Positions 8,376 through 15,991 of a DNA stretch of 64,000 bases are shown here, piece after piece. How positions within the stretch are numbered: position 1 is the first letter of the stretch; each line of letters opens with the position of its first letter. The position numbers were made by a program, and so were the translations under genes. Source of the DNA: Rhodococcus zopfii NBRC 100606 = JCM 9919 (GTDB lineage Bacteria; Actinomycetota; Actinomycetes; Mycobacteriales; Mycobacteriaceae). Where the stretch lies: assembly GCF_001895025.1 (NCBI RefSeq), contig NZ_BCXI01000011.1, forward strand, positions 1 through 64,000. Direction: 5' to 3'. The notes beneath the pieces were generated by a model that did no database searches, was not told the origin of the DNA, and saw nothing but the letters and a program-made list of their open reading frames with translations.

Positions 8376-8888
8376 ATGAGTGTCTGCATGGACACGACCA
8401 GCGTGCCGCGCTGGGCGGAGGAACGGGCGGTGTCCGCCGGTGGGCGGGTTATCACCGTGATGTCGTTCGGTGAGGCGGCCACCGAGCGGGCCCGCGCCGT
8501 GATCGCGTCCTTCGAAGGCCGCCGGGTGAGCTGGCTGCGTGTTCCCGTCACCTGGGGAGATGCGGCCGAGACGGCACTCGAGCGGCAGCTCGCCGCGGCT
8601 CGGGTCGGATGGCGCCTGGTGCTGATCGGCGACGAGGAACCCGTCCTCGCCGCTCGAGCGACGGCTGTCGCCGCGGGTGCGCTCGACGCGGAGATCCTGG
8701 CGGAGGTGCTCGGCACCGGGTATCGCCGGCTGTACTGCGCGCACTGCCTGGGCGTCCACACGACGGATGCGGGGATCGGCGAGACCAGCACCTGCCCGAA
8801 CTGTGACACGGAACTGGTGGTCTACCACCATGTTTCGCGACGTCATGGCGCGTACTTCGGCTACATGATCGACGCGGAGGAGATCTGA
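8376..8888 (+). CDS. DmmA-like accessory protein with C-terminal CxxC/CxxC ribbon (copy 1)
   Basis: A 170-residue protein. Residues 20-115 look like a small alpha/beta domain. The C-terminus has YCAHC (about 125-129) and CPNC (about 145-148), then HHVSRRHGAYFGYM. Two CxxC pairs make a rubredoxin-like or zinc-ribbon site. Proteins of this shape accompany haem-dependent oxidative N-demethylases (dimethylamine monooxygenase DmmA family in current naming; assignment from memory, not a search). AGGAG precedes the ATG at 8376. The stop overlaps the reductase start by one base. A second, shorter homologue lies at 10881-11357. Confidence 0.72.
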   Translation: MSVCMDTTSVPRWAEERAVSAGGRVITVMSFGEAATERARAVIASFEGRRVSWLRVPVTWGDAAETALERQLAAARVGWRLVLIGDEEPVLAARATAVAAGALDAEILAEVLGTGYRRLYCAHCLGVHTTDAGIGETSTCPNCDTELVVYHHVSRRHGAYFGYMIDAEEI

Positions 8889-9880
8889 TGACCCTCGTAT
8901 CCGATGCCGGCACCGGCATCCGGGGCGGCAGCGCGACCCTGTCCCTGACCGTCACCGACGTGGCCACCGTCGCTGCCGACGTCCGGCACGTACGCTTCGC
9001 CGACCCCAGCGGTGCGCCGTTGCCGTCGTTCACCCCCGGCAGTCACGTCGTGCTGTCCTGCGGCGACAACGACGGCAGGCCCCGCCACAACTCCTACTCG
9101 CTGACCGGCGCCGAGTTCGAACCGTCCAGCTATTCGATCTCCGTGCGGCTCGACGAGAACGGCCGGGGCGGTTCTCGCTGGGTTCACGACCTCGTGGTGG
9201 GCGACATCGTCGAGATCAGCACGCCGCGCAGTGCGTTCGCGCCGGTCCTGACCGCCCGGCACCACCTGCTCGTCGCCGGCGGCATCGGCATCACGCCGAT
9301 CCTCTCCCACACCCGCGCGGCGGCGCAGTGGGGACGATCGTTCGAGGTGCACTACACCTTCCGCGAGGGCGACGGCCCGCACCTCGACGAGATGCGCGAT
9401 CTGTGCGGGGACCGGCTGCACACCTACCGCGACCCCGGGGAGTTCTGGGCCGCGCTCGGTCCGGCCCTGCTCGATCGGCCGCTCGGCACCCACCTGTACG
9501 TGTGCGGACCGTCGGGTCTGATCGACGAACTCGCCGGTCGCGCCCGCGGTGCCGGCTGGCCGGACGCGCGGATCCACTACGAGCACTTCGGCGTCGGCGA
9601 TCTCGACCCCGGATCACCGTTCACCGTGCACCTGCGCCACACCGGACTCGACATCGACGTCAAGTCCGGTGTGAGCCTGCTCGACGCGCTCGAGACCCGC
9701 GGCGTCGCGGTACCGAACCTGTGCAGGCAGGGGGTGTGCGGCGAATGCCGGATTCCGGTGGCCGACGGCGCGATCGAACACCGCGACCTGTATCTCACTG
9801 CCGCGGAGAAGGAGGCCGGCGACTGCATGATGCCGTGCGTCTCCCGAGCCGACGGTCCGCGATTGGAGCTGGAACTATGA
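8888..9880 (+). CDS. Phthalate-dioxygenase-type reductase (FMN, NAD(P)H, 2Fe-2S)
   Basis: A 330-residue electron-transfer protein in the PDR/VanB order. A flavin domain (RHNSYSLTG, about residues 60-68) comes first, then a nicotinamide domain (GGIGITPILS, about 131-140; VCGPSGLID, about 203-211), then a plant-type 2Fe-2S domain with CRQGVCGECRIPV (about 279-291) and a last Cys near residue 318. It passes electrons from NAD(P)H to the haem oxygenase subunits encoded next. The start overlaps the previous stop (TGATG) and its stop overlaps the next start (ATGA), so translation is coupled. It is the only reductase in a cluster with two alpha subunits. Confidence 0.9.
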   Translation: MTLVSDAGTGIRGGSATLSLTVTDVATVAADVRHVRFADPSGAPLPSFTPGSHVVLSCGDNDGRPRHNSYSLTGAEFEPSSYSISVRLDENGRGGSRWVHDLVVGDIVEISTPRSAFAPVLTARHHLLVAGGIGITPILSHTRAAAQWGRSFEVHYTFREGDGPHLDEMRDLCGDRLHTYRDPGEFWAALGPALLDRPLGTHLYVCGPSGLIDELAGRARGAGWPDARIHYEHFGVGDLDPGSPFTVHLRHTGLDIDVKSGVSLLDALETRGVAVPNLCRQGVCGECRIPVADGAIEHRDLYLTAAEKEAGDCMMPCVSRADGPRLELEL

Positions 9881-10884
9881 CCGCCGCAACCGAATCCACT
9901 GTCCTACCGGAACGTATCACGCGGTTCCCGTTTCCGTTTCCGCGCGACGTCTACCGGTACAGTACGAATGTCGAACCTGCGGGCACCCGCACCGAGACCG
10001 CCGCCGGCGGTTGGGGTGAGCATCCTGTCGACATCGACGGCTTCTACGTCGACGAACTCGCCGACCGCGCTCGCGTGCTCGCCGCCGACCCCGACCGATT
10101 CCAGGCGCTGCCGCACATGGACATCGCGCAGTGGGACGCGATGGTCACCCTCATGAGGATGCTCGCCGAGGCATACCCGCGGACGTTCGCGCTCGACCGT
10201 GACGGTGACGTCTGGCGATGGAGCAACGTTGCCCTCGATCTCGAGCAGGCCTTCGCCTACGGACAGGCCGCGACCCTGCCCGAACCACCCCTGCTCTACA
10301 TCGGCCGGCAGATCCAGGAGGACGTCGTGCTGCTCGACCAGCGCGACGGTGCACTCTGGGGCGACGCGGGGCTGGTGACGTCCGCGGCGGACTGGTCGCT
10401 GCGCTTCGACGTGGGCATGAGCTTTCTGCAGATCCACGGTCCGGTGCCTCGCATCCACACCGAGGGTGTGATCGGACGGGCGCAGTCGTTCCTTCTGGGA
10501 CTCCAAGCCGGACAACGTTATCGGCGTACCAACTGGACCCTCACCGTGGATCGACGGCTCGACACCGCGACCGAGACCTACCCCGAGTGGGGGCGCGACC
10601 GTCGCCTGCTCGCCGAGGGACCGCTCGACGACGTCGGCCACCGCCTGCATCTGCGGGTCGAGGTGCAGCACCTGATCCGGCTCGGGGCCTCCGGCGCGCT
10701 CATGTTCCTGATCCGCACCTACCTGCTGCCCTTCGACGAGATCGCGCTGGTGCCGGAGTGGGCCGACCGGCTCTACCGGGTCCTCGAGGAACTCCCCGAG
10801 GACATGGCCGACTACAAGGGCATCACGCGCACCCGCGAGCCCGGCCTGAAGTGGCTGCGTGAATACGGGGGTGTGTGCCCGTGA
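9877..10884 (+). CDS. Haem-dependent oxidative N-demethylase alpha subunit, DUF3445 (copy 1)
   Basis: A 335-residue member of the DUF3445 / HODM-alpha family, the haem-containing oxygenase subunit that N-demethylates secondary amines such as dimethylamine to primary amine plus formaldehyde. Shared with the second copy are FPFP, NVEP, ADWS with a following IHGPVP (residues about 170-190), RRTNWTL, HLIRL, IRTY and YKGI near the end. The ATG overlaps the reductase stop by four bases. It pairs physically with the reductase and probably the ribbon proteins. The substrate cannot be read from sequence; dimethylamine is the best-known one in the family. Confidence 0.87.
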   Translation: MTAATESTVLPERITRFPFPFPRDVYRYSTNVEPAGTRTETAAGGWGEHPVDIDGFYVDELADRARVLAADPDRFQALPHMDIAQWDAMVTLMRMLAEAYPRTFALDRDGDVWRWSNVALDLEQAFAYGQAATLPEPPLLYIGRQIQEDVVLLDQRDGALWGDAGLVTSAADWSLRFDVGMSFLQIHGPVPRIHTEGVIGRAQSFLLGLQAGQRYRRTNWTLTVDRRLDTATETYPEWGRDRRLLAEGPLDDVGHRLHLRVEVQHLIRLGASGALMFLIRTYLLPFDEIALVPEWADRLYRVLEELPEDMADYKGITRTREPGLKWLREYGGVCP

Positions 10885-11357
10885 AGAATTCCGGAATCCT
10901 GAGCGGTGCCGTGCCGCCGATCGATCCCGCCGGACGGGTTCACCTGGTGTTCTGCGTCGGAGACTGTGCCGACGCGCGGGCCGCGGCCACGGCGTGGGCG
11001 GTCCAGGCGCTGGCCGCGGGCCGTGTCGCGACCGTGGTACCCGCCGCGACGGCCGCCGAGGTGGCACAGTTCGTGCGGCGGTCGTGCGCCGGCAGTCGCG
11101 TGCTGATCGCCGGGCCCAGGCGCGAGGCGATGGCCGCGGCCGCCGCGGCGCGCGTCGCCGGTGCCTTGCCGTGCGAGACGACAACTTATATCACTGCAGT
11201 GCAAGGGATCGCGTTGTTCTGTCCGCACTGCGGCGAGACCCGCGACGTCGACGCCGAGCCGGGTGCGGTCGTCGCCTGCGGTTCGTGCGGACTCGACCTC
11301 GAGATTCGCTCACACCTGTCGGGACATCACGGTACGTACCTCGGTGCCGTGGCCTGA
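10881..11357 (+). CDS. DmmA-like accessory protein with CxxC/CxxC ribbon (copy 2)
   Basis: A 158-residue paralogue of the protein at 8376-8888. It has the same layout: an alpha/beta N-terminal part, then FCPHC (about residues 113-117), CGSC (about 133-136) and the end motif SGHHGTYLGAV, matching the S-x-x-H-G-x-Y-x-G of copy 1. The GTG at 10881 overlaps the previous stop in a GTGA, which favours this start over a GTG two codons upstream. The pair of ribbon proteins suggests that each alpha subunit has its own partner. Confidence 0.7.
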   Translation: MKNSGILSGAVPPIDPAGRVHLVFCVGDCADARAAATAWAVQALAAGRVATVVPAATAAEVAQFVRRSCAGSRVLIAGPRREAMAAAAAARVAGALPCETTTYITAVQGIALFCPHCGETRDVDAEPGAVVACGSCGLDLEIRSHLSGHHGTYLGAVA

Positions 11358-11381
11358 CCATTCACCGGAAAGGAAACCATC

Positions 11382-12371
11382 GTGACCGCTTCCGTCGCCA
11401 GCGATCTGTCCTGCCTGCCGTGGCCGTTCCCGGAGGGGGACAAGAACTTCCGCTACGGAGTGAACGTCGAACCAGCACCGCGCCGCACAGTCACCGCGGC
11501 CGGCGTGTGGGGTGAGCACATCGTCGACCTCGGTAAGAGCCACGCCGAGTACGCCGAGATGATGGCGCTGCGCCGCGCGATCCTCACCGCGGATCCGGCG
11601 CGGGTACAGGTGCTCCCGCACATGACACCGGCGTGCTGGGACCTGATGCTGTACTACATGCGCGAGATGGCGCATTCGTTTCCCGACGTCATGCACCTGG
11701 ATGTCGACGGGTCCGGACATCGCTGGCGCAACGATGTTCTCGGGATCGATCAGCGTTTCGTCCTCGGCGACGTGACCACGTTGCCCGAGCATCCCCTGGT
11801 GTTCATCGGGTGCCAGCTGCCCGACGACGTGCTGCTGGTCACCGAACGGGACGGGCATCTGTGGTTCGACGCGGCCCTGGTCACCTCGTCCGCGGACTGG
11901 TCGGTCAAGTTCGACATCGGGATGAGCCTGCACGAGATCCACCGTCCGGTGCCGGGCCTGACCTCGGACGGTGTCACCGACCGCGCCGAGCAGTTCATGC
12001 GCAGGCTTACCAGCGACCAGGTGTACCGCCGGGTGAACTGGACGTTCTCGGCCGTCGGGTCGCGCCGCCGCGACACGAGCCTCGAAACGATGCCCGAGTG
12101 GATGGACGACATGCCGCGGCTGATCGCCGACGAGGATTGGGGCCGGATCCAGCTGCGGATCGAACTCGAGCACCTGATCCGGCTTCCCATGACCGGGGCG
12201 ATCGTCTTCAACATCCGCACCTACATGGCGCCGCTGTCGGAGATCGCCCGGATCCCGGAGTGGGCCGAGCAACTCGCGGACATCGTCGAGGAACTTCCCA
12301 CAGAGATCGCGCAGTACAAGGGCATCGACTCCTACCGCATGCCCGCAATGGCCTGGTTACGCGCCCACTGA
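11382..12371 (+). CDS. Haem-dependent oxidative N-demethylase alpha subunit, DUF3445 (copy 2)
   Basis: A 329-residue second DUF3445 protein, GTG start with AAAGGAAA upstream. The conserved blocks match copy 1: WPFP, NVEP, SADWS with IHRPVPG, RRVNWTF, HLIRL, IRTY and YKGI. The sequence between blocks differs widely (for example MGALSEIARIP-type regions), so this is an old paralogue or a second subunit type, not a recent duplication. It ends the rightward operon before a strong terminator. A heteromeric alpha/alpha' enzyme or two enzymes with different amine substrates are both possible. Confidence 0.86.
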   Translation: MTASVASDLSCLPWPFPEGDKNFRYGVNVEPAPRRTVTAAGVWGEHIVDLGKSHAEYAEMMALRRAILTADPARVQVLPHMTPACWDLMLYYMREMAHSFPDVMHLDVDGSGHRWRNDVLGIDQRFVLGDVTTLPEHPLVFIGCQLPDDVLLVTERDGHLWFDAALVTSSADWSVKFDIGMSLHEIHRPVPGLTSDGVTDRAEQFMRRLTSDQVYRRVNWTFSAVGSRRRDTSLETMPEWMDDMPRLIADEDWGRIQLRIELEHLIRLPMTGAIVFNIRTYMAPLSEIARIPEWAEQLADIVEELPTEIAQYKGIDSYRMPAMAWLRAH

Positions 12372-12375
12372 CCCT

Positions 12376-12417
12376 CGTGCGCGGTTTCGGTAGCGGTCGC
12401 TACCGAAACCGCGCACG
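12376..12417. terminator. Bidirectional terminator, perfect 20-bp stem
   Basis: A 20-base arm (12376-12395) is repeated exactly inverted (12398-12417) with a 2-base centre, GT. It lies between the converging DUF3445 and flavoprotein genes, so it can stop transcription from both sides. The length and perfection are striking. Confidence 0.85.
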
Positions 12418-12430
12418 GGGCGGGGGTCGG

Positions 12431-13621
12431 TCAGCGCATCTCGCCCGCACCGACGTAGGGATTCAGGCTCGCCAGTGGCTTGCCCTCGGCGAATCGGGAG
12501 TAGCGGAAGTCGTTGCCGTCGACCGCCGGATCGCTGGAAATGCCGTCGAGCAGCAGGTCCGCCGCGAGTCGGCCGACGGCGGGGGAGATCTTGTAGCCGT
12601 GCCCGCTGAACCCGACGAGCAGGAACAGCCCCGGCGCGGGGGAGGGGCCGATGATCGGGTTGTAGTCGGGGGTGATGTCGTAGCAACCCGCGTACGACGA
12701 CGCCAGCCGCGGATCGGGCATGTTCGGCAACAGCCGTTCGAGTTTGCCGATGGCGACTTCGATGTAGTCGTCCTCGGCACGGTTGAGATAGGCGTCGGGA
12801 TCGGCGATCTCGGGCGACGAGTGGTCGCTGTTGCCGACAAGCAGTTCGCCGTTGGGTTCGCGACGCACGTAGTGCAGGTTCACCAGATCCGAGAACGTCG
12901 GGACGTCGGGGGTGGGCCGGCCCTGGTCGACGAGGAGGATCGGTTCGCGCTGGGCCCGGATCGGCAGGTCGACGCCCACGGTCGCGCCGAGGCTCGGCGA
13001 CCAGACACCGGTCGCGAGAACGACCGTGTCGGCATGGATCTCGGTGCCGTCGGCCAGCTTCACGCCGTACACGTCGCCGCCCTCGCGCTGCAGCAGCGTC
13101 GTCACCTCGGAGGACTGGCGGACCCGGACGCCGAGGCTGCGGGCCTTGGTGCCGTAGGCCATTCCGGTCATGTAGGCGTCGCCGTGCCCGCCGAGCGGTT
13201 CGTAGGCGAAGGCCGCGAAATCGTCGAGGGCGATCCCGGGCCACAGCCGGCGAACCTCGTCGGCGTCGATGCTCTCGACCGGAACACCGAGGTCGCGGTG
13301 CATCGCGACGTTCGCGGCGAGGGGAGCGGTGTTGTTCTCGCCGACCCCGACGATGTACCCGGTCTGCCGAAATCCGATGTCGGTGCCGAAGATCTCATCC
13401 GCGCTGCGGAAGACCTGGACTCCGTGCCAGGCCATCGCAGCGAGGGAGGGAACACCGTAGTGGCATCGGACGATACCGCTGGATTTCCCAGTCATGCCGG
13501 AGCACAGGGTTCCCCGTTCGAGGACGAGGACGTCGGACTCGCCGCGTTCGGCGAGGGACCATGCCGTGGCCAGTCCCTCGAGTCCGCCGCCGACGATTAC
13601 TACACGGGCACTCTCTGTCAT
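12431..13621 (-). CDS. FAD-dependent amine/amino-acid oxidase or dehydrogenase (DAO / sarcosine-oxidase-like)
   Basis: A 396-residue DAO-superfamily flavoprotein. The FAD-binding GGGLEGLATAWSLAERG is at residues about 11-27, and a second flavin-contact region SGHGYKISPAVGRLAADLL is near residue 345. The size matches single-subunit sarcosine oxidase or the beta subunit of heteromeric forms, which oxidise N-methyl amino acids and release formaldehyde. Next to N-methylglutamate-type genes it is a candidate N-methylglutamate or sarcosine oxidase. The four-subunit N-methylglutamate dehydrogenase genes are not in this window. It is transcribed alone from an AT-richer upstream region. Confidence 0.85.
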   Translation of the reverse strand: MTESARVVIVGGGLEGLATAWSLAERGESDVLVLERGTLCSGMTGKSSGIVRCHYGVPSLAAMAWHGVQVFRSADEIFGTDIGFRQTGYIVGVGENNTAPLAANVAMHRDLGVPVESIDADEVRRLWPGIALDDFAAFAYEPLGGHGDAYMTGMAYGTKARSLGVRVRQSSEVTTLLQREGGDVYGVKLADGTEIHADTVVLATGVWSPSLGATVGVDLPIRAQREPILLVDQGRPTPDVPTFSDLVNLHYVRREPNGELLVGNSDHSSPEIADPDAYLNRAEDDYIEVAIGKLERLLPNMPDPRLASSYAGCYDITPDYNPIIGPSPAPGLFLLVGFSGHGYKISPAVGRLAADLLLDGISSDPAVDGNDFRYSRFAEGKPLASLNPYVGAGEMR

Positions 13622-13726
13622 CGGTCATCCTCGCAGGTTGTTGTTTCTTATCAATCGACAGTGTTGCATGAAAAGAAACACAAGCAGATGACGAAGTGTG
13701 ACGACGAGGTAAACCCTGTCCGGGGC

Positions 13727-13800
13727 GATCGCGACCGAGGGTCCGGCGCCACGCCCCACCCCATGGCGACGGTGACGACACCCCCGGGCCGGTCGCGATC
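13727..13800. repeat. 11-bp inverted repeat, 52-nt loop, at the end of the pseudogene
   Basis: GATCGCGACCG (13727-13737) pairs with CGGTCGCGATC (13790-13800), immediately 3' of the composite pseudogene stop. Partly complementary CCGG flanks extend it. It could be an old terminator or a recombination end; nothing else marks it as mobile. Confidence 0.4.
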
Positions 13801-13804
13801 CCGG

Positions 13805-14520
13805 TTAGCGGTGAGACTTCGAATACTCCGACCGCACCTGCATGATCCGCATCTTCGGGATCGGGCCGTAGCTCAACGAGTCCGACATGTTCAGCTGCTT
13901 CGCTGCCGCCGCGGCATGAACGTTGTCCTTGGCCGCCTGGGGGTCGCCCTCGAGTTCGTACAGCGTGACCGACGGGCCGCCGTCGGCGTCGGCCGGGCGG
14001 CCATGAACGCGCCGCTCGAGGACTGGTTCGCGATCTTGCCGTAACCGCGTTCCTTCATGTACGGCACCACGGCGCGCGTGCACAGAAGCGGACCGGTGAG
14101 ATTCACGGCGACCGTCTCGAACGTCACATCGTCAATCAGTCCTGGACCGGGGTGAGCGGACAGATACGGATTGAGCACAGCCCGGAACTCGCGATGTTCG
14201 GGGTCGTCCATCTCCAGGATTCCGCCCCGGATACCCGATGCCCGGACGGCAATCGGGATCATGAACCCCTTGTGCCCGCGGCGAATCCCCTTGACGTCGT
14301 GATCGTTCGAGGTGTCGGCCGAGCGTGCGGGGGCGAATACCGCCTCGCCGCCCGCGGCGACCCAGTGGCCGCCGTGGGTGTCGGACCAGGCCACGGGGCA
14401 CTTGGAGTGCATCTCCCCGGTGATCTCCGAGAAGTTGTCGCGGTAGTCCGGTGCGTGCCTGTCGAACTGGAAGACGGGTGTTCGGTGACTGGTATCGACG
14501 ACGGCCTCGTCAGCGCTCAC
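13805..14520 (-). pseudogene. Composite pseudogene: P450 N-terminus + SDR piece + third-protein C-terminus
   Basis: Three unrelated pieces are joined head to tail on the minus strand. From the GTG at 14520, about 130 residues match a cytochrome P450 N-terminus (FSEITGEMHSKCPVAWSDTHG, then EMDDPEHREFRAVLNPYLS). There is no I-helix, ExxR or Cys haem loop. The same frame then becomes SDR-like (VNLTGPLLCTRAVVPYMKERG, NQSSSGAF; about 14120-13998). After a frame change a third piece (VTLYELEGDPQAAKDN, ending SEYSKSHR) runs to 13805; I do not recognise it. Two internal deletions in a former P450-SDR-third-gene operon explain this. An intact ferredoxin lies 52 bases upstream. Confidence 0.75.
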
Positions 14521-14572
14521 GGGATTGCCCTCTCGTACGTCCGGTAGTGGATGGTGGTGCGGCCGAGCGGTG

Positions 14573-14764
14573 TCACAGGACGGAGATCGCCTGTTCGGGA
14601 CAACTGCGGATGGCCTCCCGCGCAGAGTCGGCGAGATGGGCGGGAATGTCGGTATCGACCGCTGTCGCGTGTCCGTCGATGTCGCTCAGCTCGAACAGTG
14701 TCGGGGCGGCCACGGCGCACAGTGTGTGTCCCTGGCAGCGTTGTGGATCCACTTCGGCTTTCAT
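14573..14764 (-). CDS. P450-type ferredoxin, 3Fe-4S/4Fe-4S
   Basis: A 63-residue ferredoxin beginning MKAEVDP at the ATG of 14764. The cluster motif is CQGHTLC followed by a distant CP (SCPEQA), with His replacing the usual second Cys, as in actinobacterial ferredoxins that serve cytochromes P450. A longer in-frame reading upstream is not ferredoxin-like. Its P450 partner directly downstream is broken, so the ferredoxin may be orphaned or serve another P450 elsewhere. Confidence 0.88.
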   Translation of the reverse strand: MKAEVDPQRCQGHTLCAVAAPTLFELSDIDGHATAVDTDIPAHLADSAREAIRSCPEQAISVL

Positions 14765-15311
14765 TCTGTCCTCCGGATCCTCCGAGCTCTCTTCTCTTGC
14801 AACGTATTCAAAGCTCAAGTGGTGACCGACCGAGATCGTCTCGATGCGGAGCGTCGGGTTCCACACCCTGGCGACGGCGCGAGGTTTGCGGCGGTGCAGG
14901 TCGCCTTCGACAGCAATGAGTTTCAGTCTCTATGATCAGAATCAACTTCTGGCACAGCAGAATGCCGTATTCTGCCGGTGCGTTGTCGGCAAGGGTCCGT
15001 GCATATCGGCCGCTGCGGGTCGTGAGGCCGACGCTGTGTCGGCACGTGTCGACGGCGATGAGAGCGGGGGCATCATCTACCGGTATCGCTGCGGGATCTC
15101 CCGACGCGCGAGGTGTCAGGAACGTCCTGAACTGGGAGAGCAGTGTCAGCGCATCGATGTCGCCGGTGCCGTAGCGGTCTGAGAGAGCCGTACCCACCTG
15201 TCGGGTGAAGTGCGCGCCAATGCGGGAGTGAACCCCTCGGAGGCCCGCGCAGGCGCAGGGCCGCCTTCCGGCCTTCTCGACGCCAAAAAGTTGGCTTGGC
15301 GTGTCGAGTCC
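14765..15311. other. 547-bp region without a confident gene
   Basis: Short overlapping reading frames exist, but none has convincing family features or codon bias. Base composition is less GC-skewed than in the neighbours. A 7-bp inverted repeat, GCAGAAT (14958-14964) with ATTCTGC (14970-14976), is a possible operator for the ferredoxin/P450 genes. Part of the stretch may be decayed coding sequence. Confidence 0.5.
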
Positions 15312-15950
15312 CTATCCCTTCACCGACGGTTCGCTGACCTTTTCTGCTGTGTTGTCGGACCTGCCTCGCGCCTGGTCAGCCCACAGGTGGAGCAGGCGGA
15401 GCTCGAAACCGTCGTCCTCGCGAAGAATGTGCGTGACTGCCAACCCTCGGAAGAGGACAAAGAGGGATTCGAGGTCGTCCCGCGTTATCGGAGTTCCGTC
15501 ACCGCCGATACCCGACTGTTGAAGGACGGCACGCATCTTGTGGCCGAATTCGCGTTCGGTGGGGGCGAGTGCGGCCCGAAGGGAGTCGTCGGTGCGGGCG
15601 GCGAGCCACAACTCGAGACCGGCAACGAACATGGGTCCGGACATGAAGCGATGGAGGATCTGAACGAGTTCGTCCGGACCTTGCTTCGGCGCCCGCTCCT
15701 TCAACAGGGTGGTGATCTGCTCGAGTTGCTCTTCGGCGACATGGTGGATCGCGGCCACCAGTAGGTCCTGCATGGACCCGAAGTGATGGGTCAACGTTCC
15801 GCGGGAGACACCGGCGTATGCCTGCACTCGCTGCATGGTGGTGCCCGCATATCCGTGTTCGACCAACGACTTCACGGTCGCTGCCATCAGCGTGGCGCGG
15901 GTGGCCTGCCACCGCAGCTGGCGCCTCTTGATTTCCGTCACGCCATACAT
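15312..15950 (-). CDS. TetR/AcrR-family transcriptional regulator
   Basis: A 212-residue regulator. The N-terminal helix-turn-helix reads TTMQRVQAYAGVSRGTLTHHFGS (about residues 35-57), typical of TetR, followed by an all-helical ligand-binding domain. ATG 15950 is preferred over an upstream TTG. It is divergent from the acyl-CoA ligase gene with a perfect palindrome between the starts, so it most likely represses that operon and itself, with an acyl-CoA or aromatic acid as the likely effector. Confidence 0.92.
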   Translation of the reverse strand: MYGVTEIKRRQLRWQATRATLMAATVKSLVEHGYAGTTMQRVQAYAGVSRGTLTHHFGSMQDLLVAAIHHVAEEQLEQITTLLKERAPKQGPDELVQILHRFMSGPMFVAGLELWLAARTDDSLRAALAPTEREFGHKMRAVLQQSGIGGDGTPITRDDLESLFVLFRGLAVTHILREDDGFELRLLHLWADQARGRSDNTAEKVSEPSVKG

Positions 15951-15957
15951 TCTACTT

Positions 15958-15975
15958 AGACCGATCAATCGGTCT
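15958..15975. promoter_or_regulatory. TetR operator palindrome
   Basis: AGACCGAT (15958-15965), CA, ATCGGTCT (15968-15975) is a perfect 8-bp inverted repeat. It lies eight bases from the tetR start and sixteen from the ligase start, so a bound repressor would block both genes. Confidence 0.85.
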
Positions 15976-15991
15976 GTTTTGGAGGATGGCT

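Noticed and set aside
14808-15197. A 129-codon minus-strand frame before the ferredoxin
   Set aside because: No family recognised, no ribosome-binding site, and the composition does not match coding neighbours. Possibly decayed, so it is left as non-coding.
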